Assembly (NCBI GenBank): GCA_964442745.1
Contig: CAYUAI010000007.1
Location: 36,656-100,655 of the forward strand
Length of the DNA: 64,000 nucleotides
Origin: CAYUAI01 sp964442745
Lineage (GTDB): Bacteria > Pseudomonadota > Gammaproteobacteria > S012-40
Direction: 5' to 3'
Position 1 is the first letter of the stretch; each line of letters starts with the position of its first letter. Made by a program: the position numbers and the translations under genes. This document shows, one piece after another, positions 53,611 through 60,328 of the stretch. The notes under the pieces were generated by a model, which made no database searches, was not told the origin of the DNA, and saw only the letters and a list, made by a program, of their open reading frames with translations.

Positions 53611-53794
53611 TATACCCGTAGCGTTTGAGATTTAAGCTTTATTACGGCCCTATTTTTACCCTGACTGTGTCGCCTAATGCGCCTACTGTTGGTGAAACTC
53701 CTCGCAATAATCCCGATATTACTCGTCGTTTCGCCTAGTCAGGACAAAAATATGTCTCGCACTCAATACCTAAATCTCAAACGCTACGGGTATA
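53611..53794 (+). mobile_element. 184-bp miniature inverted-repeat element, copy A
   Basis: Ends in a perfect 24-base terminal inverted repeat starting TATACCCGTAGCGTTTGAGA. Copy B at 56,790 is its reverse complement with only two differences, so both are recent. Interior has no functional gene; a short frame inside (MRLLLVKLLAIIP) is a by-product. TA at both ends suggests insertion at TA, like Tc1/IS630-derived miniature elements, but this is inferred. Confidence 0.85.
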
Positions 53795-53843
53795 CATCGC
53801 CAAAGAAAAAAATGAGCATTTTAAAATTTTGTGAACCTTAGGA

Positions 53844-54728
53844 ATGGATTTAAAGCTTGTCATGACGCAGAAATTAATCGGCTACGGAAAATCATTTGCC
53901 AGTTTTGGCGAGATTGTCCAAGGCCGGCTGTTAAACGGTAAGGATTTTCTAGTCACGATACCCATCGATATGTGGAGCACCTGTGAACTGATTTGCGAAT
54001 CCATCGATGGACCTTGTTTCGTCGACGCCAAGTTCTCAAAGTCAAGAAAAGTGGCTGAGCACATGCTTGAGATTCTGGGCATAAGCTCCGGGATCAGGAT
54101 CAGTATCGATTTCACTAGAAACATCCCCATAGGAAAGGGGCTAAGTTCAAGTACCGCCGACATGCTGGCCGTAGTCAGGGCATTTCAAGAGGTGTTTGGC
54201 ATTCTCGTCACTGAGAACTTTATCTCCTCGCTGTTCGCCAACATTGAACCTCATGATGGCCTCCATTATGACATGAGCGTTGCCTATAATCATCGACAAG
54301 GAAAGCTTCTGCGCGAGCTTCACTATATCCCCGACTTCCATATTATTGCAGTCGATGCGGGTGGTGAGTTTTCGACCGAGGAGTACAACCAGAACCTGAA
54401 TTTCACCCCTGAACTCCTTACCGAATATGATAAATTGTACAATGAATTGTCGGTGGCATTCGCTAACAGGGACGATACCGAAATTGCCCGATGCGCCCAG
54501 AAATCATCTGAACTGCATGCCAATCGAACTGGTAGCGTGTTTCTCGCGAAAATTCTGAAGAAGGCCGGTGAAGTGGATGTGCTAGGCCTATTAACAACGC
54601 ACAGTGGCACTTGCGGCGGGTTTCTCTTACCCGGCAATGCCCCCGACGAAGAATTGAACCGTGTAGAAGCTAAGGTGGCTGAAATTGGCCGTGTATTTCG
54701 CACAAAAACTTTGAAAATTCTGCTTTAG
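53844..54728 (+). CDS. GHMP kinase, PduX-like (L-threonine kinase type)
   Basis: A 294-residue GHMP-superfamily kinase. Visible: FGEIVQGRL near residue 21, the ATP-binding loop IPIGKGLSSSTADM (about 94-107), a substrate segment NIEPHDGLHYD, and motif 3 HSGTCGGFLLPG at the C-terminal third. This layout matches PduX, which phosphorylates threonine for cobalamin side-chain synthesis, but similar kinases occur in natural-product clusters. No cobalamin gene is nearby. It starts 49 bases after copy A of the 184-bp element and may be cargo. An inner ATG (53862) is an alternative start. Confidence 0.75.
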   Translation: MDLKLVMTQKLIGYGKSFASFGEIVQGRLLNGKDFLVTIPIDMWSTCELICESIDGPCFVDAKFSKSRKVAEHMLEILGISSGIRISIDFTRNIPIGKGLSSSTADMLAVVRAFQEVFGILVTENFISSLFANIEPHDGLHYDMSVAYNHRQGKLLRELHYIPDFHIIAVDAGGEFSTEEYNQNLNFTPELLTEYDKLYNELSVAFANRDDTEIARCAQKSSELHANRTGSVFLAKILKKAGEVDVLGLLTTHSGTCGGFLLPGNAPDEELNRVEAKVAEIGRVFRTKTLKILL

Positions 54729-54816
54729 GGATGAGTGACGTACACATATTCCAATCGGCCATTGAAATGAGAATAATGCCAGGGAGAATTGATTTGTTTT
54801 CGAGTCGGATTTAGCT

Positions 54817-54848
54817 GGTGGATTCGCTGCGCTTAATCCACTCTACGA
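54817..54848 (-). repeat. REP-like palindrome, copy 2
   Basis: On the minus strand TCGTAGAGTGGATTAAGCGC and the following bases to 54,817 align with the copy at 52,687 (same TCGTAG lead, same GTGGAT and ATCCACC arms). It follows the GHMP kinase gene, 89 bases after the stop. Confidence 0.55.
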
Positions 54849-54964
54849 GTTTATTTTTCCTGAAATCAGTTTAAACTTACGAGAGAAACCAAACGGCGTC
54901 AAAACATAAGAAGGCAATACTTGTTGTATTAGCGACTGAAGAAAAAAGACGACAGGAGTGACTA

Positions 54965-55370
54965 TCCATTATATTGCACGGTGTCTCAAACCGGCCAAGT
55001 CTTTGACTTTCACCATCGCCCTGGGAATGTGCATGACTCCAATGGGGCGGAGACCTTTATGATCGATTGTTTCCAACAAATTCGTGTGGATTTGTCGGCC
55101 AAAATCCTCATTGAAGCGCGTATGGATTCGGCTGTTTTCAATGAAAAAGTGGTCATGAGGCTCGACAACGAGAATATCGAATTCACACAATCCGCCCTCT
55201 TTGAACGATTTCCAGCGTTGAAAAATTATGTCAATGACAATCAGGATTGGGCGGAATACGATGATGAACACCGCTTTGTCGAGTTAGATTGGAAGCCCGA
55301 AATAGGGAAGTCCACTCACTTTCGCTTTATCGCGGTCAGAAAAAAAGTGAAAAAACAAATCAAAGGGCCA
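54965..55370 (+). pseudogene. IS1380-family transposase fragment
   Basis: The frame starts within the family pattern (YPLYCTVSQTGQVFDFHHRP) and continues GNVHDSNGAETFMIDCFQQI, MDSAVFNEKVVMRLDNENIEF and FERFPALKN, all typical of the central part of IS1380 DDE transposases. It ends at VRKKVKKQIKGP, where the sequence passes in frame into an IS3-type protein. Both N-terminal and C-terminal parts are missing, so it cannot be active. No start codon with a ribosome binding site exists; a GTG at 54981 is fortuitous. Confidence 0.75.
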
Positions 55371-55693
55371 CGACTTGCTGAGTGTGACATGATCGTAAGC
55401 ATAAACCGCCAAGGCAATTGTTGGGACAACGCACCAATGGAAAGTTTCTTCGATACCCTTAAATCAGAGCGAGTGTATCGCGTACATTTTAAAACCCGAG
55501 AACAGGCCCGTAGTGCTATCTTTGAATACATTGAGGGTTTTTATAATCGTGAACGAATGCACACATCAATTGGCAATATGAATCCAGTGGCACTTGAATC
55601 GAAAACGCCGGTGGTATAATGGCAACTCGGTATCCATTGAGAACCGATGCTTTAATTTGATATAATCAATAATGTAAATTAATCCCTAACTGA
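55371..55693 (+). mobile_element. IS3-family right-end remnant (orfB C-terminus plus end)
   Basis: Reading on from the IS1380 fragment, the frame encodes the last 80 residues of an IS3 OrfB (IVSINRQGNCWDNAPMESFF, then DTLKSERV and FYNRERMHTSIG), with the catalytic Glu region intact, stopping at 55,619. The sequence CCCTAACTG at 55,684-55,692 is the inverted match to CAGTTAGGG at 56,980, in front of the orfA remnant, and marks the right terminal repeat. Together the two pieces look like the separated halves of one element. Confidence 0.7.
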
Positions 55694-56104
55694 CTGTCCA
55701 CTAAATCCGGGTATTGCCAATGCCACGGCCGGAGGACTCCGGCGGATCTCCACTTCCTCGCCTAAACGGAAGCTTCTGTGTTGCCTTCGGTGTACGTTAA
55801 AACCCTCGGCATCCGCATTGATTATTTCGAAGCTGTCCGAGCACTTTAGGGAACGCGATTTCCCCTGCGGCCTATAAAATTCTCTGCCTACACTTAATCT
55901 ATCTTGTTTGTTTTTCTTCGCCGTAATACTCCGCTATAGACCCAAGGCTCGATATAGGTGGTAAAAAGGAACTTTACAGTTCTTCCCCCGACAGTGACTT
56001 TCACCCTGAAAAATACACCGAGCTTTGCTCGGCGCGTTAATCGGCCTTGTTAGCTAAATAGCTAAATTCATTTTCACTTAATCAGAGACGTTACGAAAAT
56101 TAAA
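55694..56104. other. Hairpin-rich region of unknown nature
   Basis: About 410 bases without a recognisable gene but with many short palindromes: CCGGAGgaCTCCGG (55,729-55,742), GGGAAcgcgatTTCCC (about 55,849), GAACTttacAGTTC (about 55,969), CCGAGCtttGCTCGG (56,018-56,032) and TTAGCTAaaTAGCTAA (56,050-56,065). The minus strand contains CAGGGTGAAAGTCACTGT, a string reminiscent of the 5' region of some group II introns, but no reverse transcriptase is present. Confidence 0.4.
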
Positions 56105-56428
56105 TTAATTCACCATACTTTCTTTTGCACGATCTTCTAGTAAGTATTTACGTAATTGCAGTTCACTTCGCATAACATAAATAATGTATACAGCTTTCTT
56201 TTCAATACGATAGAAAATACGGCATGGAGAAACTACTATTTCAAGGTACCTAATTTTACCTAACTCTGGAGGTTTACGACCGATTTTAGGAAATTTCTCA
56301 AGATTATCGGTACTAGAGAAAATATTTTTAACTAGCTTAGTAGCAGCACTAACTTTATCAAGCGCTATATATTCCGCAATTTCATTTAGGTCAGATAATG
56401 CTGGTTCGGTCCAAACTACTTGAGCCAT
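56105..56428 (-). CDS. ParE/RelE-type toxin
   Basis: A 107-residue protein of the ParE/RelE toxin superfamily. The N-terminal helix pair has VVWTEPALSDLNEIAEYIA and the core strand pattern GRKPPELGKIRYLEI and YRIEKKAVYIIYV, ending in basic MRSELQLRKYLL. ParE members poison DNA gyrase and RelE members cleave mRNA; the sequence cannot tell which, although the WTxxAxxDL start and lack of a clear RelE catalytic set favour ParE. Its start overlaps the antitoxin gene by 13 bases. Confidence 0.87.
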   Translation of the reverse strand: MAQVVWTEPALSDLNEIAEYIALDKVSAATKLVKNIFSSTDNLEKFPKIGRKPPELGKIRYLEIVVSPCRIFYRIEKKAVYIIYVMRSELQLRKYLLEDRAKESMVN

Positions 56429-56673
56429 TTATTCATTTTCTTTTTTGCTTCGGCCTGTGTATAAGTTCGACTCTCCAAAATTGCCATTTCGCCCCGCGCC
56501 AACCCTTCAAGGAGCTGTAGCCGATTTTGAGTTAGCTCATAATCATTAACATCAACGAGGTATGCCGACGGTTTTCCGTGCTCCGTTATCAGCACTGGTT
56601 CCTTTGAGGAATGCAGTTCTGCCAAGATTTTAGTTGCTTCGCGTTTTAAAGTAGTAACTAATTTGATTTTCAT
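56416..56673 (-). CDS. Phd/YefM-type antitoxin
   Basis: An 85-residue antitoxin with a DNA-binding N-terminal domain (MKIKLVTTLKREATKILAEL and EPVLITEHGKPSAYLVDVNDY) and a C-terminal acidic/helical tail that would wrap the toxin. The frame continues upstream into the 184-bp element, but the ATG at 56673 gives the family start. That ATG lies inside a palindromic promoter, so the mRNA would be nearly leaderless. It precedes and overlaps the toxin gene, the usual order. Confidence 0.87.
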   Translation of the reverse strand: MKIKLVTTLKREATKILAELHSSKEPVLITEHGKPSAYLVDVNDYELTQNRLQLLEGLARGEMAILESRTYTQAEAKKKMNKWLK

Positions 56674-56709
56674 AGAGTGATAGTATAGTGCCACTCTATG
56701 AATTTGCAA
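56671..56709 (-). promoter_or_regulatory. Palindromic promoter-operator of the toxin-antitoxin pair
   Basis: CATAGAGTG (56,671-56,679) and CACTCTATG (56,692-56,700) are perfect 9-base inverted arms. Between them on the minus strand lies TATACT (56,687-56,682), and TTGCAA (56,709-56,704) stands 16 bases upstream as -35. The antitoxin ATG is the end of the palindrome, so binding there would repress transcription as expected for Phd/YefM proteins. Confidence 0.7.
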
Positions 56710-56789
56710 GTTTTTAAACGTACTCATGCAAAGTGATCGAATGTCCAGCAGAATCCGCAAGCAACAAAACTGAGCATCCCCCGGTATAA

Positions 56790-56973
56790 TATACCCGTAG
56801 CGTTTGAGATTTAGATATTGAGTGCGAGACATATTTTTGTCCTGACTAGGCGAAACGACGAGTAATATCGGGATTATTGCGAGGAGTTTCACCAACAGTA
56901 GGCGCATTAGGCGACACAGTCAGGGTAAAAATAGGGCCGTAATAAAGCCTAAATCTCAAACGCTACGGGTATA
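56790..56973 (-). mobile_element. 184-bp miniature inverted-repeat element, copy B
   Basis: Reverse complement of copy A, with two substitutions over 184 bases and identical 24-base terminal repeats. It abuts the left end of an IS3 remnant. Copies A and B together bracket about 3.0 kb with the GHMP kinase and the toxin-antitoxin genes. Confidence 0.85.
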
Positions 56974-57012
56974 GATACTCAGTTAGGGTATAATCAACCC
57001 TGGGAGGTGCTT

Positions 57013-57303
57013 ATGAAACGACCTAATTACAATAGAGAGTTCAAGCGAGAAACCGCCAAGTATATCATTGAGCAGAGCATCAGTATTCCTGCAGCATCGA
57101 AAAAATTCGGTGTGGGTCAAACCGCTTTACGTCGCTGAGTGATTGAATATCAAGAAGATCCCGATCAAGCTTTTCCAGGCAGTGGACGCTGGCGTGCCGA
57201 TGAAGAGAGAATCAGGCAACTCAGTGAAGAAAACAACCGTTTGCAACAGGAGCGTGATATCCTAAAAAAAGCGATGGCCTACTTTGCCAAGGACATGAAA
57301 TGA
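57013..57303 (+). pseudogene. IS3-family orfA with in-frame stop
   Basis: Reads MKRPNYNREFKRETAKYIIE onward, a typical helix-turn-helix OrfA with a leucine-zipper-like end (LSEENNRLQQERDILKKA), 96 codons. Codon 42, where homologues carry W in LRRWV, is TGA at 57,136-57,138. GGGAGG lies six bases before the ATG. The element's left end, CAGTTAGGG, is at 56,980. Confidence 0.85.
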
Positions 57304-57365
57304 AGTTTAAATTCATCAATGATAATGGCCACGAGTTTCCCATCACTGTCATGTGTGATGTGTGA
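57300..57365 (+). pseudogene. IS3-family orfB stub
   Basis: A 21-residue start of OrfB (MKFKFINDNGHEFPITVMCD) overlaps the orfA end as ATGA, then meets TGA at 57,363. The rest of orfB is missing here. The C-terminal part at 55,371 may be its other half. Confidence 0.75.
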
Positions 57366-57440
57366 CACCGAGTGATTATTATACCTGATTAAGTAGGCCC
57401 AAGAGTCAACGCACGCAAGGCAATGAGGTTTTGAGATAAC

Positions 57441-57532
57441 GGGTCAAGTATCATATTGAATAGTATGAAATTTTAGATATGCGATAAATAATAGAAACCA
57501 AAGAATAAAACAGTTAATATGATACTTGACCC
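57441..57532 (-). mobile_element. 92-bp miniature inverted-repeat element, copy 1
   Basis: Ends GGGTCAAGTATCATATT and AATATGATACTTGACCC form a 17-base inverted repeat. It is in opposite orientation to copies at 59,431 and 60,201. Its right end abuts the toxin fragment. Confidence 0.85.
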
Positions 57533-57760
57533 CACTTTTCCCAGAATGCCAATCCCAAACGCAGACCATATGATTTAACATCAAATAGTTGCATCCATTT
57601 TGTCAAAAATGTTACCGGAATCGCAGGAATTGAAACACCATGGATGATTGATCCAAGGTCGAATTCGTATATAGGAAAATTTAGAGATGATTATAAAGAT
57701 CTAAATTATTATCCCAAAACTAAAATATTAAAAATAGAGGGAATGGGAGAATTCAAATGA
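57533..57760 (+). pseudogene. C-terminal fragment of a probable polymorphic toxin
   Basis: An open frame of 75 codons begins immediately after the 92-bp element without a start codon. It reads NANPKRRPYDLTSNSCIHFV, then KNVTGIAGIETPWMIDPRSN and so on to GMGEFK. The P-Y-D-L-T-S-N-S-C-x-H-F pattern resembles the NC-x-x-F cysteine motif of papain-like/NlpC-type effector domains found at the ends of secreted polymorphic toxins. The stop overlaps the next gene as ATGA. The N-terminal part and any secretion domain are gone, so it is inactive here. The toxin call is inference from motif and gene order. Confidence 0.5.
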
Positions 57761-58110
57761 AAAATATCGTATTTTTTATTTTGTTAATATTCATTGCTTC
57801 TGCTTGTGATACACAACATCAGGAAAATAAATTACCTTCAAAACCAGATTCGGTTCCAGAGAAAGCTAATTGGGTTGGGGGGCTTGATGGTGGAGTATTT
57901 GTGTTAGTGAATAAAATAAAAGGATCAGACCCAAATGAATATTGGGCTGAGATACATTATGTATCTGGTGACTTGGCATATAAAGGAAACATGCGCATAT
58001 ATCCAAAGGGAAGTAATGATTTTGACTATAGAGATCCTAAATTTTATCAAGGATGGGATGGAGATACGTTGTATATTGTTGGTGAAAAACAACTTAGAGT
58101 TATTGACTGA
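57757..58110 (+). CDS. Small lipoprotein, probable immunity protein
   Basis: 117 residues with a lipoprotein signal (FFILLIFIASAC, Cys about residue 17), a short polar linker and a beta-rich domain (about 38-117; WVGGLDGGVFVLVNKI, YWAEIHYVSGDLAYKG). Its ATG overlaps the stop of the toxin-like fragment, the usual arrangement of toxin-immunity pairs, and a periplasmic lipoprotein would suit a cell-wall or periplasm-acting toxin. I do not recognise the family. AT content is higher than in the housekeeping genes, indicating acquisition. Confidence 0.6.
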   Translation: MKNIVFFILLIFIASACDTQHQENKLPSKPDSVPEKANWVGGLDGGVFVLVNKIKGSDPNEYWAEIHYVSGDLAYKGNMRIYPKGSNDFDYRDPKFYQGWDGDTLYIVGEKQLRVID

Positions 58111-58293
58111 AATATTTTTCTAACAAAAAAAAGCTCAAGCGGACGCTAAAAAACGCGCCGCTTTGCGTTAGTTGTAAGAGTCTCAGAGTCAATTTCTCAA
58201 AAATACGACAAAACAGTAAATACTTATTGCAAAACGATAATTATCTGCCTATACTCTTGTTTCCTGTTCTTGAATAAGCTGGGGATTTAGACG

Positions 58294-58839
58294 ATGAAAA
58301 GTAAAAACGAAAATATTAACCGCATACAACGTGTAAGCGGTATCTTTCGATTTTTGTTTGCTGCTCTAATATTCTTTATCCCCATTGTCACATTGATGTA
58401 TTGGCTGCTCTTTAATTACCTGCCCACTGGGTTTACGACTGAATTGCCTGTTGCAGTCAATCAAACACTCTCGCTTAATACTCTTTTGATAGCACTTTTA
58501 GTTAGCATAATTCCCATGTCTGTCGCCATATATGGCGTGATTAATCTAAAGGTACTGTTTAAGCTCTATGAGGAAGCAATCGTTTTCTCTGAGAAAAATG
58601 TTAATTGCATTCGCCGCCTCGGGTACACCTTGATATTTTGGGTTGTTGCCAATTTTGTTTTTGTTGTGCTGATTAGTATTGTTTTATCATTTAATAAGTT
58701 GCCAGGTGAGCGTATAATAGTTGCTCAGCTTGGAGTTTCGGATATAGGCACTTTAATTATTGGTGCAGTTATTGTGTTGATTTCTTGGGTAATGAAAGAG
58801 GCATCAAGATTAGAAGACGAACAAGCACATACGGTATAA
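58294..58839 (+). CDS. DUF2975-like membrane protein
   Basis: 181 residues with four predicted transmembrane helices (about 20-42, 67-88, 110-135 and 150-168). The L-x-x-L-F-x-L-Y-E-x-A segment (LKVLFKLYEEAIVFSEKNV) between helices 2 and 3 is the recognisable DUF2975 pattern. DUF2975 genes commonly stand directly before a small Xre/YozG regulator, as here (five-base gap). The molecular role is unknown. The start ATG follows a spaced GGGGA. Confidence 0.72.
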   Translation: MKSKNENINRIQRVSGIFRFLFAALIFFIPIVTLMYWLLFNYLPTGFTTELPVAVNQTLSLNTLLIALLVSIIPMSVAIYGVINLKVLFKLYEEAIVFSEKNVNCIRRLGYTLIFWVVANFVFVVLISIVLSFNKLPGERIIVAQLGVSDIGTLIIGAVIVLISWVMKEASRLEDEQAHTV

Positions 58840-58844
58840 AAAAA

Positions 58845-59051
58845 ATGGCAATTGTAGTAAATTTAGATGTGATGCTTGCTAAGCGTAAAATGAAATCAAA
58901 TGAGCTAGCTCAGCTTATTGGGATTTCCGAGCAAAATATTTCTATTTTAAAAACAGGTAAGGCAAAAGCGATTCGGTTAACAACACTAAATTCTATTTGT
59001 AAAGAACTCAATTGCCAGCCCGGTGATATATTGGAATATCAAGAAGGATGA
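58845..59051 (+). CDS. Small Xre-family regulator, YozG type
   Basis: 68 residues forming a single helix-turn-helix: MAIVVNLDVMLAKRKMKSNE, then LAQLIGISEQNISILKTGKA and LNSICKELNCQPGDILEY. It has no other domain. The ATG at 58845 fits the family; an earlier frame start reads through the DUF2975 end. Members are often paired with DUF2975 membrane proteins and probably regulate their own operon, which is inference. Confidence 0.85.
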   Translation: MAIVVNLDVMLAKRKMKSNELAQLIGISEQNISILKTGKAKAIRLTTLNSICKELNCQPGDILEYQEG

Positions 59052-59055
59052 ACAG

Positions 59056-59385
59056 ATGAAAAAAATTATGTTTATTGCTGTGGTTCTACTTTATTTATCG
59101 GGTTGTGCAATATCGTCAAAGATTGAAGCCGTTAGTACTGCGGTTGAACGGAGTGAATTTAAAGGGCTGAATAAGGATTCAAAATTTTCTATTTCAATGT
59201 CCAGCTCACATTCAGGAGCATATAGCTCAATTGATCAGTTGAATTTTAATATTGAAGAAGGAAAGTATAAAGGAAAAAATGCTAGCGCAATTATTGGGCA
59301 ATCTAGAAGCACAGGAACATGGGAAGTTTTAGTAGTTCTGATTGATGAAAGTGGTCGATGGATTAAATTGCCAAAGACTGACTAA
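59056..59385 (+). CDS. Small lipoprotein of unknown function
   Basis: 109 residues. The signal (FIAVVLLYLSGC, Cys about residue 17) has a good lipobox. The mature part is beta-rich with serine-rich FSISMSSSHSGAYSS. The ATG at 59056 has AAGGA ten bases upstream, four bases after the Xre stop; an earlier in-frame start is a shadow of that gene. It may belong to the same operon as the DUF2975/Xre pair. No family recognised. Confidence 0.7.
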   Translation: MKKIMFIAVVLLYLSGCAISSKIEAVSTAVERSEFKGLNKDSKFSISMSSSHSGAYSSIDQLNFNIEEGKYKGKNASAIIGQSRSTGTWEVLVVLIDESGRWIKLPKTD

Positions 59386-59430
59386 AGTCATGATTTTTAT
59401 TGAAATAAGTGTGGCAGTAGGAAAGAAAAG

Positions 59431-59522
59431 GGGTCAAGTATTATATTAACTGTTTTACTCTTTAGTTTTCATTATTTATCGCACATCTAAAATTTCATAC
59501 AATTCAATATGATACTTGACCC
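59431..59522 (+). mobile_element. 92-bp miniature inverted-repeat element, copy 2
   Basis: Same ends and interior as copy 1 but inverted, with about eight differences. Its right flank GTTATCTGA is the reverse complement of the left flank of copy 1 (GAGATAAC), as if both inserted next to the same mobile sequence or the flank is part of the unit. Confidence 0.85.
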
Positions 59523-59524
59523 GT

Positions 59525-59782
59525 TATCTGACAGCACTCAAGCCATACGATATTCTCAGTAGTATGAGTCGTCGAGGTGATTGTTTTGATAATGCTATTT
59601 CTGAAAGCTTTTTTGCCACCATTAAAAAAGAATGCATTTATTTAATGTCATTCGATACGTATGAGCAAGCGCGAACAGCCATATTGAAATACATAGAGAC
59701 CTTTTATAATACGAGAAGAAAGCATTCGTTTTTAAATTATTGTTCGCCAGATCAATTTGAGCATGATACATTAGCGGCGTGA
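59525..59782 (+). pseudogene. IS3-family orfB C-terminal fragment
   Basis: Eighty-five codons of the DDE transposase end: ILSSMSRRGDCFDNAISESF with the catalytic Glu in this segment, then TYEQARTAILKYIETFYNTR and SPDQFEH. The N-terminal three quarters are missing, replaced by the 92-bp element. After the stop, CTCCACTTTTTGGGGTACATTC (first 20 cited: CTCCACTTTTTGGGGTACAT) looks like the IS right end. It is a different IS3 lineage from the one at 55,371. Confidence 0.8.
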
Positions 59783-59988
59783 TTCCGTCTCCACTTTTTG
59801 GGGTACATTCCACCCTATCACTTAACTGTGTTTTTTAACGGCTTATTGCTTCCTTCTCCATGCTAGCCAGCCCTTATATAACTGACTATACGCACAGCTT
59901 TCTATCCGCCTTCTCCGGGCTTGCCCAGCGAATCTAACGTTGGGTATGACGGGACGCCGATAACAAAGGCGATACGCTGGATAGGCCA

Positions 59989-60200
59989 TCAAACCCTCTG
60001 AAATCGATGATCCAAAACCGCCACTGAAAAGGCGTTCCGGTCGATGCCCGTTGTTAGATCGATTACCTTGATATCTTTTCTGTTAATTACCACACGCCAA
60101 TCAAAGCCAGGAATAGGATCACCTTTTTGCCGACTCGGGACTCCAATCAGGCACGCGAAATGGGTCACGCCTTCGTTAAACAAAGTAAAGAAGAAAAGGG
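59989..60200 (-). pseudogene. Fragment of an unknown gene cut by a 92-bp element
   Basis: About 66 codons read from the edge of copy 3 leftwards to a TGA: LFNEGVTHFACLIGVPSRQK, then GDPIPGFDWRVVINRKDIKV and IDLTTGIDRNAF. It looks like real protein sequence with a balanced composition, but I do not recognise a family, and the 5' part is missing. The interval 59,783-59,988 has nothing else that I can name. Confidence 0.35.
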
Positions 60201-60292
60201 GGGGCAAGTATCATATTAACTGTTTTACTCCTTGGTTTTTATTATTTATCGCATATCTAATATTTCATATCATTCGATATGATACTTGCCCC
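60201..60292 (+). mobile_element. 92-bp miniature inverted-repeat element, copy 3
   Basis: Same orientation as copy 2, ends GGGGCAAGTATCATATT and ATATGATACTTGCCCC, so both ends carry a matching T-to-G/A-to-C change. Outside the core the flanks AAGAAAAGGG and CTCTTTTCTT extend the inverted symmetry. Confidence 0.85.
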
Positions 60293-60328
60293 CTCTTTTC
60301 TTCTAGCGGTTGAATTAAAATGATTGCG

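Noticed and set aside
56674..56907. N-terminal extension of the antitoxin (163-residue frame)
   Set aside because: The extra 78 residues come from the 184-bp element and spacer, and the palindromic promoter would lie inside the gene.
53611..56973. CRISPR array interpretation of the repeated TIR motif
   Set aside because: Repeats are inverted, 184 bp long and only two in number. No spacer pattern or cas gene is present.
60044..60313. Plus-strand 89-codon frame across the third 92-bp element
   Set aside because: It is the antisense of the minus-strand fragment and runs through the mobile element. No ribosome binding site.
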